A DNA stretch of 64,000 bases from Dioscorea cayenensis subsp. rotundata (Eukaryota > Streptophyta > Magnoliopsida > Dioscoreales > Dioscoreaceae), in the NCBI RefSeq assembly GCF_009730915.1, contig NC_052474.1, positions 2,887,501 through 2,951,500 of the forward strand, in the 5' to 3' direction. Below, piece after piece: positions 1 through 10,600 of this stretch; within the stretch, counting starts at the first letter, position 1, and every line of letters starts with the position of its first letter. The notes beneath the pieces are model-generated. The model was not told the origin of the DNA and did not search any database. It worked only from the letters and a program-made list of their open reading frames with translations. The position numbers and the translations under genes are program-made.

Positions 1-3000
1 CGGACCCACAAATGATGACATATTATTACTACTAATGTTTCAACGAGTTTTAAACTCAAAATCTTTGAATGTTTCACCCTAGTTTTTCCTATAAAACCAA
101 ATACTCCATAATTAAATAAAAAATTAATAAATAAAATAAATAAATAAGAGAGAAAAGGTACGTGGGCAAATATTTCAGAATTATATACAATTACAAAGTA
201 ATCACTGAGTCTTGTTTTGTGCAAAACAAAACAAACAAAAAAATTCTTAAAAAGGTTTAGGAGTTTATGCATAAAAATATAGAGGAAATGCTTTGGTTCT
301 GTTTGAAGGGGTGATCCATGCATCTTTCACTAACTTTGTCAGACTTATCTTCTTTTTTTTAAGCTTCTTGGCTTCCCAGATAAAGAGAGAGAGAGAGAGA
401 GAAAGAACATATTGTTTGCATGATTAGTTCCAAAGCTGGCCTTTTCTTTTCAGTTGAAATCTTGAAAGTAAGCAGGAATAAGGATTCTGTAGATCTTCTG
501 ACACAAAGGGAAAAATACAATAACAATAATTTCACATCTCTCTGTACTTAATACATATGTCTAAAAGTAAGAACTACACACTGATGTAATAATAGCAAAT
601 ATATATGCATTTTAGAGAAAAGGGATTTGCATGCTATGTGGAGCCCAAGAAACAATTTGGTAGCAGAAATAATTAAAGCAGTAATTACTAGTTATGTGGG
701 GTTAATTAGCATCACAAGTTAACAAAAAAACAATCAACATGCACCAGGCTCTAGAGATTCCAATTTCAGTTGGTGAGATAAGAGAATTAATTAGCCTTTA
801 GCTCAGTTGGAGGCAACCTAATTATAAATGTCATCCCACCATCATCTCTTCCAGCAAAAACATTTAACAAAAGGTGATTCCACTTGGCTGTTAAATTAAG
901 CAAAAACCTAATTGGAAGTCACTAATGATTGAACCCCTAAACAAATATTTAAATTAAGGATGTTGCAAAAGGGCTAACTACTCAATGATCAAGAAGTATG
1001 TGTATATTTAAATTAAGGATGTTGCAAAAGACTAACTACTCACTTAATGGAACTGAGTGGAATGACATGGGCCATGGCAAAACCCACTTGCTTTTTTTTT
1101 CCTTGCTAGATTGTGATCCTTGTTCTTCTTCTTTTTTGTTCTCTTTTTCTTTTCTTTTCTTTTTTTGTTGTTGTTGTTGTTGTTGTTGAAATGAAAAAAA
1201 GTACAAGTCAGGTTGGTGTAGCTCCTCTCCCTTGGTCACCATTAATCCCATCTCATCACTCATCATGCAATCTCTTGTTGACACTTGATGCTGGTTTGTA
1301 ACCCAGGAGAACATGATGAGATGATTAAACAAACACATCTTAGCTTTCAGGCCAGTTATTTATGTTGATATGTTTCATCTTTAAGCTAAACTTTATCTCA
1401 ATTTGCACAAAGAGTGGGGGAGCATTGCCTTTTGTTGGAGCTCTGATGAGTGTCTCATGGCCACTAATTGCATCTGATGTGGCCCCTTTTATCACTTCAT
1501 CCATCTCCACCAGTCCTCCTCCCCTTCAGTGGGAAGAGATGTGGACATTGCTGTTAAACAAACAAACAAACAAACAAATCACAAGAGAGCTAAATCAAAT
1601 CTATTATCTCTATCTAAAAGTAAATAATATATAGAGAAAGTTGGTTTTACTTAAAACATACTCAGGCATTTGGAACATGAGTAGGATGAAGTGGTGATGG
1701 AGTAGTTCTAAGATTCCATGGAGATGTGAAGAGCATGAGGCACTTGAATTAGTGGAAGAAGATGGAGACTATCTTATCTCTTCCCTTGAAGGTGTTGCTC
1801 TCATCATTTTTGTCTTGACTTTGAGCTGAGTTGTTTGTGCTCAATCAGTCCTTCCACTTCCACAAGAACATCTCAATAGGACTCTTTCCCTTTCCTATGA
1901 TCACAATCTTCTCCTCTTGGTCATGATTCAACTATTATTGCATTGTAATGGTCTTGTCTGAGGTAATCTGATTCGACACCTCATCTTTGGATGTGTAGTT
2001 TTTTGCAGAGACACGTTTGGTTAATATTGCTTTTGGTACCATGTTTGAACAGTCTTAGTCCCCTCCTCTTAAGTGAGAGCTCCTGCACACTCCTGCTCAG
2101 TGTTGTGGCCACTGGCCATCCTGAAAAATTCCCTGTTATATAACAAATATAAATAAAAAAATATATATCTTTTTAAGAGTGGTTACCTTCATGTCTGATT
2201 CACCAAACTTGCCAATGAGGGCCTTCAGTTCAAGTAGCATGCTTACATAATTTTCTCGTCAGCCAAGTATGTTTGTGTCTGAGTGCGTGCTTGCAACCTG
2301 TTGAGCGTTTAAACAGCTAGTCATTACACAGGGTAGTATGTCTTATTTTCCGGATGCTCACTAGTAATTGAAAAGAGTAAAGCAAACAATTCAATAACTT
2401 TTCCAAAAAAACAATAGATGAAGCTAGTTTGAATTTGCAAAGAAATGAAAGCATTGAAAAACCAAGGGTGGGGCAGAAATCTACACCACCAGAATTCAAC
2501 AAGTTGCGATGGTTTATAATAGTGAGATAATAATCCATATAATAACAAGACTGCAAAGAAGCAAGTGGAAAAATAAAATGGAAGATATCATTAACTGTTG
2601 AGGGATGACATGAGTGGTATGAAGTCAACAGCACACTATCACTAAAAACAAAACCTAACCAGTTTCGATGAACCATATCATAAGCATGTCATTGTTCATA
2701 TTGCATTTCCTGTCAGGATAAACCAGACAACCCATATAAATCCTCTAGTCATACATTGAATAGACAAACAAATCAGAGTGAGAACTGAGAAGAGACTCAA
2801 AAAAATTGCGTAACAGATATTCAACACTGCTGCAGGCAAGATATTCAAGAGGCATTATCATTGCATCATAAGAAAAGAGAGAACATGAAAGGGATATGCA
2901 AGATAGATCTGAACAAAAGATCTCTCAAGTGCACAAACGATATACATGTGGTAAAGCCCAATATAATGGAAAGGAAGCAAAGGCAGCAATGACTATAGTT

Positions 3001-3493
3001 GTCAATTTAGTTGCTTTGATGAAACCAGCATCCTTTCAAACCAAAAAAGGAATGGCACAATATACAACTTTTATGCAAAAATCCTGGCTTTATCAACATC
3101 CATATCCCCCTTGTGGCAATTCTCATCTACACCGCCAGCTTTTGGAGGAAAAGAAAATTGTCAGGAAAATCATGAAAATTAAATTGTGCTCATCTAACTA
3201 TCACAATTTTACAGAAACTACAGCTTGATCAGAATAGAAGCTCTCATTAAAGATATATATATATATATATATATTTTTTTTCTGAAAGAAATATAGATAA
3301 ATATGATGTAATTGCTGGAATAGGGGTATTCTGCATTTTAATTCCATAATAAAACAAGTAGAAGAAAGACCCTAAAAGGATATATGAGCATTTTGTTAAG
3401 TCATCTAAAAAAATGAACCCAACAATATCCAATTTAACAAACACTAATTTGACTGTATCTACTTTTTTTATGTTTTGAATAATATCATCAATG
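1..3493. other. Intergenic stretch, no gene recognised
   Basis: No exon, domain or RNA gene that I can recognise lies in this stretch. It is AT-rich with short low-complexity tracts: GA repeats near 391-402, a pyrimidine-rich run with (TTG)n near 1125-1190, (AAAC)n near 1557-1577 and (AT)n near 3251-3274. Short open frames here (for example a glutamine-run frame on the minus strand around 1036-1338) come from these tracts and lack family similarity. The part closest to 3493 probably holds the 3'UTR and poly(A) region of the FAR1-related gene on the minus strand. Confidence 0.6.
947..1045. repeat. Short tandem duplication, ~41 bp unit at 59-bp offset
   Basis: The block starting at 951 (beginning AAATTAAGGATGTTGC) recurs at 1010 with only a few changes, including the following GGCTAACTACTCA / ACTAACTACTCA part. 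The offset between copies is 59 bp. It lies in non-genic DNA and looks like a local slippage-type duplication. Confidence 0.8.
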
Positions 3494-5887
3494 TTAAATT
3501 GGACATCGGTTGATGATATCTTTCTTTGCAGCCATAACCTCAGCAAAAGCCATTTGCAGTGCTTCCTTTGCAACATTATAAATTTCTCCAGATGTTGACC
3601 CCTCCCTTGCATATTTCATGGCATCACGACAAAGCTCATTGTATCTCACAGATTCGTCTAATACAAAACCACTCTTGGCATCTCTTGTCCAGCGTTTCAA
3701 GATATAATATTCTGGAAGAACACGCACATCAACGGTTAAGAAGACTCTCAATATATGCCTACATAAAATGCCAGATGTCTCAAACTTGCAACAACTGCAA
3801 CTTGTTCGCTTTTCAGAGAAATCATAGCTGACAGTGCATGGTGCATGCGCATCTTCATCTCTTGTAACTCTATATTTGCTAACCATAGCATCCTCAATTT
3901 TATCAACATAGTAACCCAAAGATTCAACAAATTCCTCCTGAAATATATCAAATATTGTCCTTGTGTAGATTTCCGCAACTTGTTTTAACATGTTTGATGG
4001 GGTCTTCAGGAGTGGTCTTGTATATTGTGTAGCCAGATCTTCTAAAGCTTCCCTTTCATACCAACCTGCCATTGCTTGTTCAAACAGAGAGATAAAGACA
4101 AGTAAGTTTGTCTTTGAATTAAAGTATTTCTCAAAGAACTTGTTCAAGCTTTCTGGCCTGTGAACAACTGAGATTTCAGCCGTAAAAGTATCCTTAAGGT
4201 ACACCGGCACCCATTTTTGCCGCAGGCTATATAAGAACTGCAACCATGAGTTCTCTCCCATGTCATACTTATCAAGGATAGACTTCCAACTTGCTTCAAA
4301 TATTTCAACTGTTTCAGAATTATCGACACATTTTTCGAATTCTTCTTCAAAGGTGGCATGCACTGCATATAGGTTGGAGAGCTTTTCCTTGCATTTATTT
4401 AGAATATGCCTCTTGCAAATGCAGTGACGGGTCTCAGGGAACATCTTTGCAATGGCTGCTCCTATAGCCTCCTGTTGGTCAGTAATAAGTGAAACTGGAG
4501 GTCTCCCCCCACACATAGCCAGAAGCCAGTTCTCAAACAGCCAAACATATGATGCCTCAGTCTCATCAGTCATCAAGGCACATCCAAAAATGACAGACTG
4601 CAGATGATGGTTTACACCAGTGAACATGGCAAACGGTATCATGTTTTTGTTCCTTCTGTATGACATGTCAAGGGTAACAACGTCGCCAAAACAATAATAA
4701 GCCATTTTAGCTTTTGCATCCGCCCAGAATATATTCAAAAGGCAGTTATTTTTGTCCAGTTGAAATGCATAAGAGAATGTCGGGTTTTCACTTTGCATCC
4801 TCTTGAAATACTCCAAAAGACCCTGAGACTCTTCTACTCCGAAAGCATATTGGCGCACCTCTTTTGTATCAGTCCTGAGGTCTTGATCATTTGGAGGTGG
4901 ATTACTAAATCCGGTGACTGGTTCAACAAGCTGGGGCTTTAAATTAGCTGGGGTAGCTGACTTATCACGATTAACAGTTCCACTTTTTGCAAGAACAACC
5001 ACTTCACTCTGAGATTGGATGTAATGGACTTTGCTTGGAGCAACAGCCAGATCATGAGTATGCTCTGTGACAAGCTTAGAAACAACCCATTTGTCATAGT
5101 CCTTTTTAATTACTTCAAACATTGCTTTGCAACCCTCTCTTGTGGGTGTTCGAGATCTCTTTTTCTTGTTCTCATCATAACTTTCCTCAAATGGAGTAAA
5201 ACCCTCCTTTGTACATACAAACCGCCGCATAACAAAAGAATCATCACGCGTAGAACGGCGAGAGAGCCTAATACGGACATCAAAACCAACACGACTGGCA
5301 TATGCATAATAGAATGTCTGAGCTGCTTCATGTGAATGAAACTCCATGCCAAGAAATGGTTCGATGCCGGCATATTCCTCAGGTGCAATATACCGCACCC
5401 TACTCGGAGCCTCCACCAGATGGTTATGGTCTTTAACAAGCTTAGAGACAACCCACCTGCCATAATACTTTTGAATCACCTCAATCATCGCATTACAACC
5501 TTCCCTTATGGTTGCCCGCTTTCTCTTCTTCTTGCCATCATCAAAGTTTCCTTTTTTCATATGGAAGCCCTCTTTGGAACACACAAAACGTCGCATAATG
5601 ATAGATTCATCATTCCTAGACCGACGAGACTTACTGATACGCACTGAAAACCCCACACGACTGGCATATGCCATATAGAAGGACTTGGCCGACTCCTCCG
5701 ATTCAAACTCCATGCCTACAAATGGTTCAGGATTTTCAGCATTCTGCTGATGGGGCACAAAAAGGCCACCTTCTTCTGCCAAATGACTGCTAACCTCCAA
5801 CCCCATATGCTGCTCCATGTTGTCATCATTAAGGTCCACATTGTTATCTCTCGTTGATCCTTCATCTTCACTCGACGAACTCTCCAT
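3494..5887 (-). CDS. FAR1-RELATED SEQUENCE (FRS) protein with two FAR1 DNA-binding domains
   Basis: Single-exon coding region of 797 codons. FRS proteins are transcription factors domesticated from Mutator-like transposases; FHY3 and FAR1 act in phytochrome A signalling and other members in flowering and stress. Two WRKY-GCM1-type FAR1 domains are visible at about residues 70-157 and 190-279. Each has the C..C..H.H pattern (C103, C131, H154, H156; then C225, C253, H276, H278) and is followed by a similar MRRFVC(S/T)KEGF block, so the domain is duplicated. A MULE transposase domain follows at about 385-510, with acidic positions D407 (TLDMSY) and D470 (SLITD). A SWIM zinc finger lies near 690-710 (CSCCKFETSGILCRHIL). 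The start ATG at 5887 follows an in-frame acidic leader. Most FRS proteins carry one FAR1 domain; the two-domain layout is known for a minority. I do not assign an individual FRS number. Confidence 0.92.
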   Translation of the reverse strand: MESSSSEDEGSTRDNNVDLNDDNMEQHMGLEVSSHLAEEGGLFVPHQQNAENPEPFVGMEFESEESAKSFYMAYASRVGFSVRISKSRRSRNDESIIMRRFVCSKEGFHMKKGNFDDGKKKRKRATIREGCNAMIEVIQKYYGRWVVSKLVKDHNHLVEAPSRVRYIAPEEYAGIEPFLGMEFHSHEAAQTFYYAYASRVGFDVRIRLSRRSTRDDSFVMRRFVCTKEGFTPFEESYDENKKKRSRTPTREGCKAMFEVIKKDYDKWVVSKLVTEHTHDLAVAPSKVHYIQSQSEVVVLAKSGTVNRDKSATPANLKPQLVEPVTGFSNPPPNDQDLRTDTKEVRQYAFGVEESQGLLEYFKRMQSENPTFSYAFQLDKNNCLLNIFWADAKAKMAYYCFGDVVTLDMSYRRNKNMIPFAMFTGVNHHLQSVIFGCALMTDETEASYVWLFENWLLAMCGGRPPVSLITDQQEAIGAAIAKMFPETRHCICKRHILNKCKEKLSNLYAVHATFEEEFEKCVDNSETVEIFEASWKSILDKYDMGENSWLQFLYSLRQKWVPVYLKDTFTAEISVVHRPESLNKFFEKYFNSKTNLLVFISLFEQAMAGWYEREALEDLATQYTRPLLKTPSNMLKQVAEIYTRTIFDIFQEEFVESLGYYVDKIEDAMVSKYRVTRDEDAHAPCTVSYDFSEKRTSCSCCKFETSGILCRHILRVFLTVDVRVLPEYYILKRWTRDAKSGFVLDESVRYNELCRDAMKYAREGSTSGEIYNVAKEALQMAFAEVMAAKKDIINRCPI

Positions 5888-5930
5888 GGATTACAACTTC
5901 TACTCCAAAATTACCACTTTTCAACTCTCC

Positions 5931-6175
5931 TGCAATAATCCAGTCATAAAAACCATTAACAATTCAAAACCACATCTTTTTCATCCAAAACCAATTCAAC
6001 CATCAAATTTTCACACATACCCAAAACAACAACAACAATAACAACAAAAGAACACAAACACACAATTCATAGATAAACAAAATGAAATCGAGCAAAAACT
6101 CCAACTTTTCAACCAACCACTTTAAATTACACAAAGAAAAATCGAAATTGAGAAGCCAGGGACAATAAATGCTAC
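5931..6175 (-). other. Predicted 5'UTR intron of the FRS gene
   Basis: On the minus strand a good donor (CTGAAAG|GTAGCA, boundary 6176/6175) and a good acceptor (TTATTGCAG|GAGAG, boundary 5931/5930) enclose 245 bp of T-rich sequence with a (GTT)n run. No ATG-initiated long frame lies in the presumed leader exon (about 6176-6350), which is GC-richer and contains TCTTCTTCTTTG-type leader sequence. A leader intron of this size directly upstream of the first coding exon is common in FRS genes; here it is inferred from the splice motifs only. Confidence 0.6.
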
Positions 6176-6511
6176 CTTTCAGCTTCGTTTCTGAATTCAA
6201 AGAAGAAGAAAGGGCTATATCTCTCACGATCTCTTCTCGAGAAGGCGTTGGTCCGGCCTAAGCTATGGTGGATCGGAGGAACACCGGAATCGATCGCGCG
6301 TTTGGGAATTGATATCAGCTACCTCGCGGCTGAGCCCTAGCTTAACTGGGACTCCTCCATCCATCTCTCATCTTCGGATGGGGATATCAAATCTCAGCCG
6401 TCCATTATCTTGGCTCGCATCCAATTCGTTCGTTTTCATTCGGGTTCGGTGAGGTTCGTTGTATTCCACTGGACCTGGCTCGAACCAAACCACATCATTG
6501 CTTCTCTGATT

Positions 6512-6740
6512 TAATTAATTTAGACTTAATTGTTGTACAAGTTTTCCTGTAATTGTGTATTTTTTGTCCTTTCTAGTCCTTGCAATATTTTTAGGTACAA
6601 TTAAGTCTTTTATATTTAATCGAAGCGACCCAATTCCCCTAAATATGAAGACTTAATTATACCTAAAAATATTAAAATGATTAAAAAGGCAGAAAATACA
6701 CAATTATAGGGACATATATGATAATTAAACTATTAATTTA
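6512..6740. repeat. Fold-back (MITE-like) inverted repeat
   Basis: The left arm (about 6523-6617) and the reverse complement of the right arm (about 6641-6731) align along their whole length at roughly three-quarters identity or better. They share blocks such as TAATTGTGTATTTT, AATATTTTTAGGTA and AATTAAGTCTT. The spacer is only about 23 bp. The structure is a near-perfect fold-back of about 210-230 bp, typical of non-autonomous DNA transposons. It sits about 160 bp upstream of the FRS leader exon. I see no unambiguous target-site duplication in the AT-rich flanks. Confidence 0.75.
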
Positions 6741-7657
6741 TAACCAATTAAAAACGTTTGTTGTGATATATTTTACTCTTATATTTTTTTTTATAAAAAA
6801 ATCAATATATTATGATTTTAAGTAAGTGTTGTTTTTTTAATGCACATGTTAAATTTGGAAATAATTATTGTTCTTGCATCCACATTAGACCATTTTCTAA
6901 TTTAAATGATTAAAATGATAAAAATAATAATTTCTTTTCCTAAAAACAGTTTCTAGTGACCAAAGAAAGTTTGTTATTTTAAATTAAAATTTTAACTCAT
7001 AATTTCTATTATTTTGGATATATAAGTGAAATAGTAATATATGCACTAACATGCTCACAAACGTGTATCCAACAACAAAATAAAAAGGCCGTTTATAACA
7101 CAAATGAGAACAACATATATAACACAAAACAATACCAAATGATTGAGTTACAACATTAATATTTATATTATTTAATATTTAAATATCTAATAAATATCAC
7201 AAAATTTTTATTATATTTTGTTAAAATTTAAATTTAACCATTTTTTTTTAAACAAAGATGATTTAATCTTTCACAAATAAGTGAAAAAAAACAAAATTAT
7301 GTTGTGCGTTATATTTCAAATTCCCGCATATCAAATGTAAGAGACTGTTTGTGTTTCTAATTAATAAGCCAATCCTTGAAGCAGCTGTGTGAACCATTCC
7401 AGCAAAGCTATTTGAAGGAAGACCTGTAATGAAAACTCATATGCTCCGCTGCGTTTCTTTGATTAAAAAAAAAATAGTATACATGGTTCTATGATATGAG
7501 ATTAACTCAAATTCAACGCAAGATAAACATAATCTATCTCAAGCGCACAATGTAGAATGAACAATAATACATGGTGGCACAAAGGTTAGAGATTCAGGCA
7601 AGGTGTAAAAATTAAAATTTCACACCTGAGAAATTGAGGTAAAATGAACTAATTCAG
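6741..7657. other. Intergenic AT-rich stretch
   Basis: No gene seen. The last few hundred bases (about 7330-7657) probably include the 3'UTR of the XEG113-type gene, whose stop codon is at 7658-7660 on the minus strand. Confidence 0.6.
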
Positions 7658-10600
7658 CTACCAAGGTGGATGATCTTCTTCCCTGCTTTTCGGTGGCTCC
7701 GGCTTCCACCCAGGTTTCTCGTCCCAGAACATGTCATAATATATGTGACCCGGGTCACGGGACAGCACACAACACCATATTCCGACGTATCTCTTCACGC
7801 GATTTCTAAACTTCTCCTCTTTTTCCTGATCATAGTTCATGAATGCAGTTCAGAGAGATTAGGGGGGCAAGATGTTTTATAACATACAAATGCACGCAAG
7901 GAAGAGAGAGATTGCCTTGTCGGTAAATCCCGCAAAAGCATCCTCCATTGATGAAAATTGTATGACTTTGACATCCTTGTATGAGGAGAACACTTGTAGT
8001 AACTGCAACATAAAGACCAATGAAGAGCTGAGTTATTCTATGTTTGCATTTTGCGATCAATTTAGACCTTAAGGAGAAAGTCCAGGAAAAGGCCAAGAGC
8101 CAAACAAAACCATTAACCACTAAATTACTCAGAGAACTGCTAATAGAAACACAAAGGTAACCAATATAATACAGTAAAAATATAGCTAAAAAACATATAA
8201 AAGATCAAATAAAATCAGGAATGGATGATTATGAACAACAATGTACCTTTTCTTGCTTGCTTTGTTTAGGAAAAGTAATTACACCAGGTTGAGTGGTTTC
8301 ATTGTCCATGTTGCATTTTACTGATTGTCCATCACACAGTTGAACTTCAAGCACCGACTCCTTAACCTGAAAATCTTAATATATTTGTTTATTATATAAT
8401 TAAAGTGAAAAACAACGTTTAAGGATCAAGAAGGACTGTATAACGTCACCTGGCTGGACACTAATGGGTTATTAAAAAAGGAGTACTCTCTAAAATCAAT
8501 TTCTGGGCCAAATTCATCTTCAGGAAGTTCCTTCAGCATGACATGTACCTGCATAGTTGCAAGTCTTCAAGTCATGACAAAAGATGAGACAGCAAACTTA
8601 AGCAGCAGCAAAAGTAATAAAATTGATATGCTACAGATGTTTGGAAAATTTACAATTAGGTTTTTTTCATCAGGAATGTATAGCACTTATACTTCACCCT
8701 CTCAAGATACGTTTTAAACATATCAATTGATGAAATTTATTACCTCTGTCTGCATTACCCAATTATAAATTCAAAGTTGCATTACAGTTAAATAAAAAAG
8801 AGACATGAGTCGATATAAAAGGATTTGGTTCATAGAATCAATGACAAGCAGGCAAAGAGAGATTAAAAAAAAACACAAAAAAAAAAACAACCAAAACTTT
8901 GTGTTTTTTTAAAAAAGAACTATATATATAGGCAATTTTTTATAAACAGTGAAATTCAAGTGCTTGTGTAAAGTCAAATTTTGCAGTAAAATTTGATAAA
9001 TTATAATAACACCATATGATCAACAGTGAGCATACTTCAAAAACATGGTCCATAGGGCAGAGGAAAGGCTGCCTAGTTATCGTCCCTTCCATAATTCCAG
9101 GATGTCCAAACCACATTCTATCAAACCTGCACCATATTGGAGGCATTACCTAAAATAAATGAAGAACGTTTGGTTATGAGCATTGATAATCACAAAAGAT
9201 AAGATATCTGAAAATAAAAGATTTGAATGATCCACATACAAAAGAAAAAAAATAAAAAATCCTTTGTGCTACACAGTAATTCTTAGAAATTGTATAACAC
9301 CTAATAAGCAGTATGTCTTTTGTATTATAAGAAATGTGCAGGTGAGCGGGTGGGTGTGTGAGTGTGAATCATGATTCCCAGTTTAGCTTCTTCTGAATAA
9401 GAAAGCAGTCAACGTCTCACTCACCAGCGTCCGGTTCAACAGCGAAGCAATAGCAAGTGCAGTCCTTATATTCTTCAACTGGAAGGTTTATAACAAGAGA
9501 GTAACTAGGTTATGATGACTAAAATCAATTAGTGAGACAGGATAATATAGGAATAAAACCAAATTCAATCATTGTTTACCTGGTAGTTGACTAAAGAAAA
9601 GTGAGATTCGAGTGTATGTGCACCATCCAGCAACAAGCTCTTGGGAATTCTTGGCTTGAATGACAGGAACCCCCTGCAAAATAAATTAAATAAGGAAGAA
9701 GGCAACATTGCAAGCAAGGAATCTGTAAATAATAAACAGAGAGGGAACAATAATTAAACTCATAAAGGAACCTACGACTCCAGCATTTACAGATATGGCA
9801 AGGTAATTTTTACATGTGCAGGGAGAACCTGCATAATGGTAAGCTTAATAGTAGTACATGCATTAAAGCCTCTAGCTCTAGCTCTTGCTCTTGTTCTTGC
9901 TCTGTATATTCTATCCAACTCTATTACTAACCAGAATATCTATAAATCTCGTGTTCCAAAAGGACACTCTTTGACCTTGTGCATAGCAATATATTCTGTC
10001 GATCCAGTCATTTGCGATTACCAGTCATTTTAAAAAAGCAAAAGCTTATAGAAGAATCTGCACATGCCCTCAATTATCCTCAAGAAAAAAAAATTTTGTT
10101 CTACACTTCCAATAAATAATCAGAGTGTGACACAATACTATAGATATTTTGATAAGATGTGGCTTAAAAAGATGTCAGGTTTGTACAACACCATATCATA
10201 CCCATCAAAAATAAAATCCAAATACCTGGTGAATCATAATATTCTGGTGGATCATAAAAAGCCATGGCTTCTCGTAATCTATGTCGTTTTCCCTCAGTAC
10301 CAGCATATTGAAAGGTGGTATGCACTGCATATGGCTCCAGACTAAGTTGTGCATACATGGCCTTCAAATTTCACATACAATTAAAGACACATGAGAACCA
10401 ATCAAAAACTATCCAGAGATGGATAAAAATATCAAGGGTTAATCACAGTGCAGAGATAAATAAAGTATTGAATTAAATAAGTGCAAAGAAAGCCAGAAGA
10501 AGCACTACCTGGACAAAATATGTGTGACCACTGCAGAATATACTTGCCGGCAAAATGCCCAGTTTGAGTCTCCCATCATAAGCATATACAAGTCCTTTTC

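Noticed and set aside
1036..1338. 100-codon minus-strand frame with a poly-Gln run
   Set aside because: The Gln run is the reverse of a (TTG)n microsatellite, and the flanks show no family similarity or gene context.
2896..3228. 110-codon plus-strand open frame
   Set aside because: No domain, no splice context and no similarity that I recognise; it lies antisense to the probable 3'UTR of the FRS gene.
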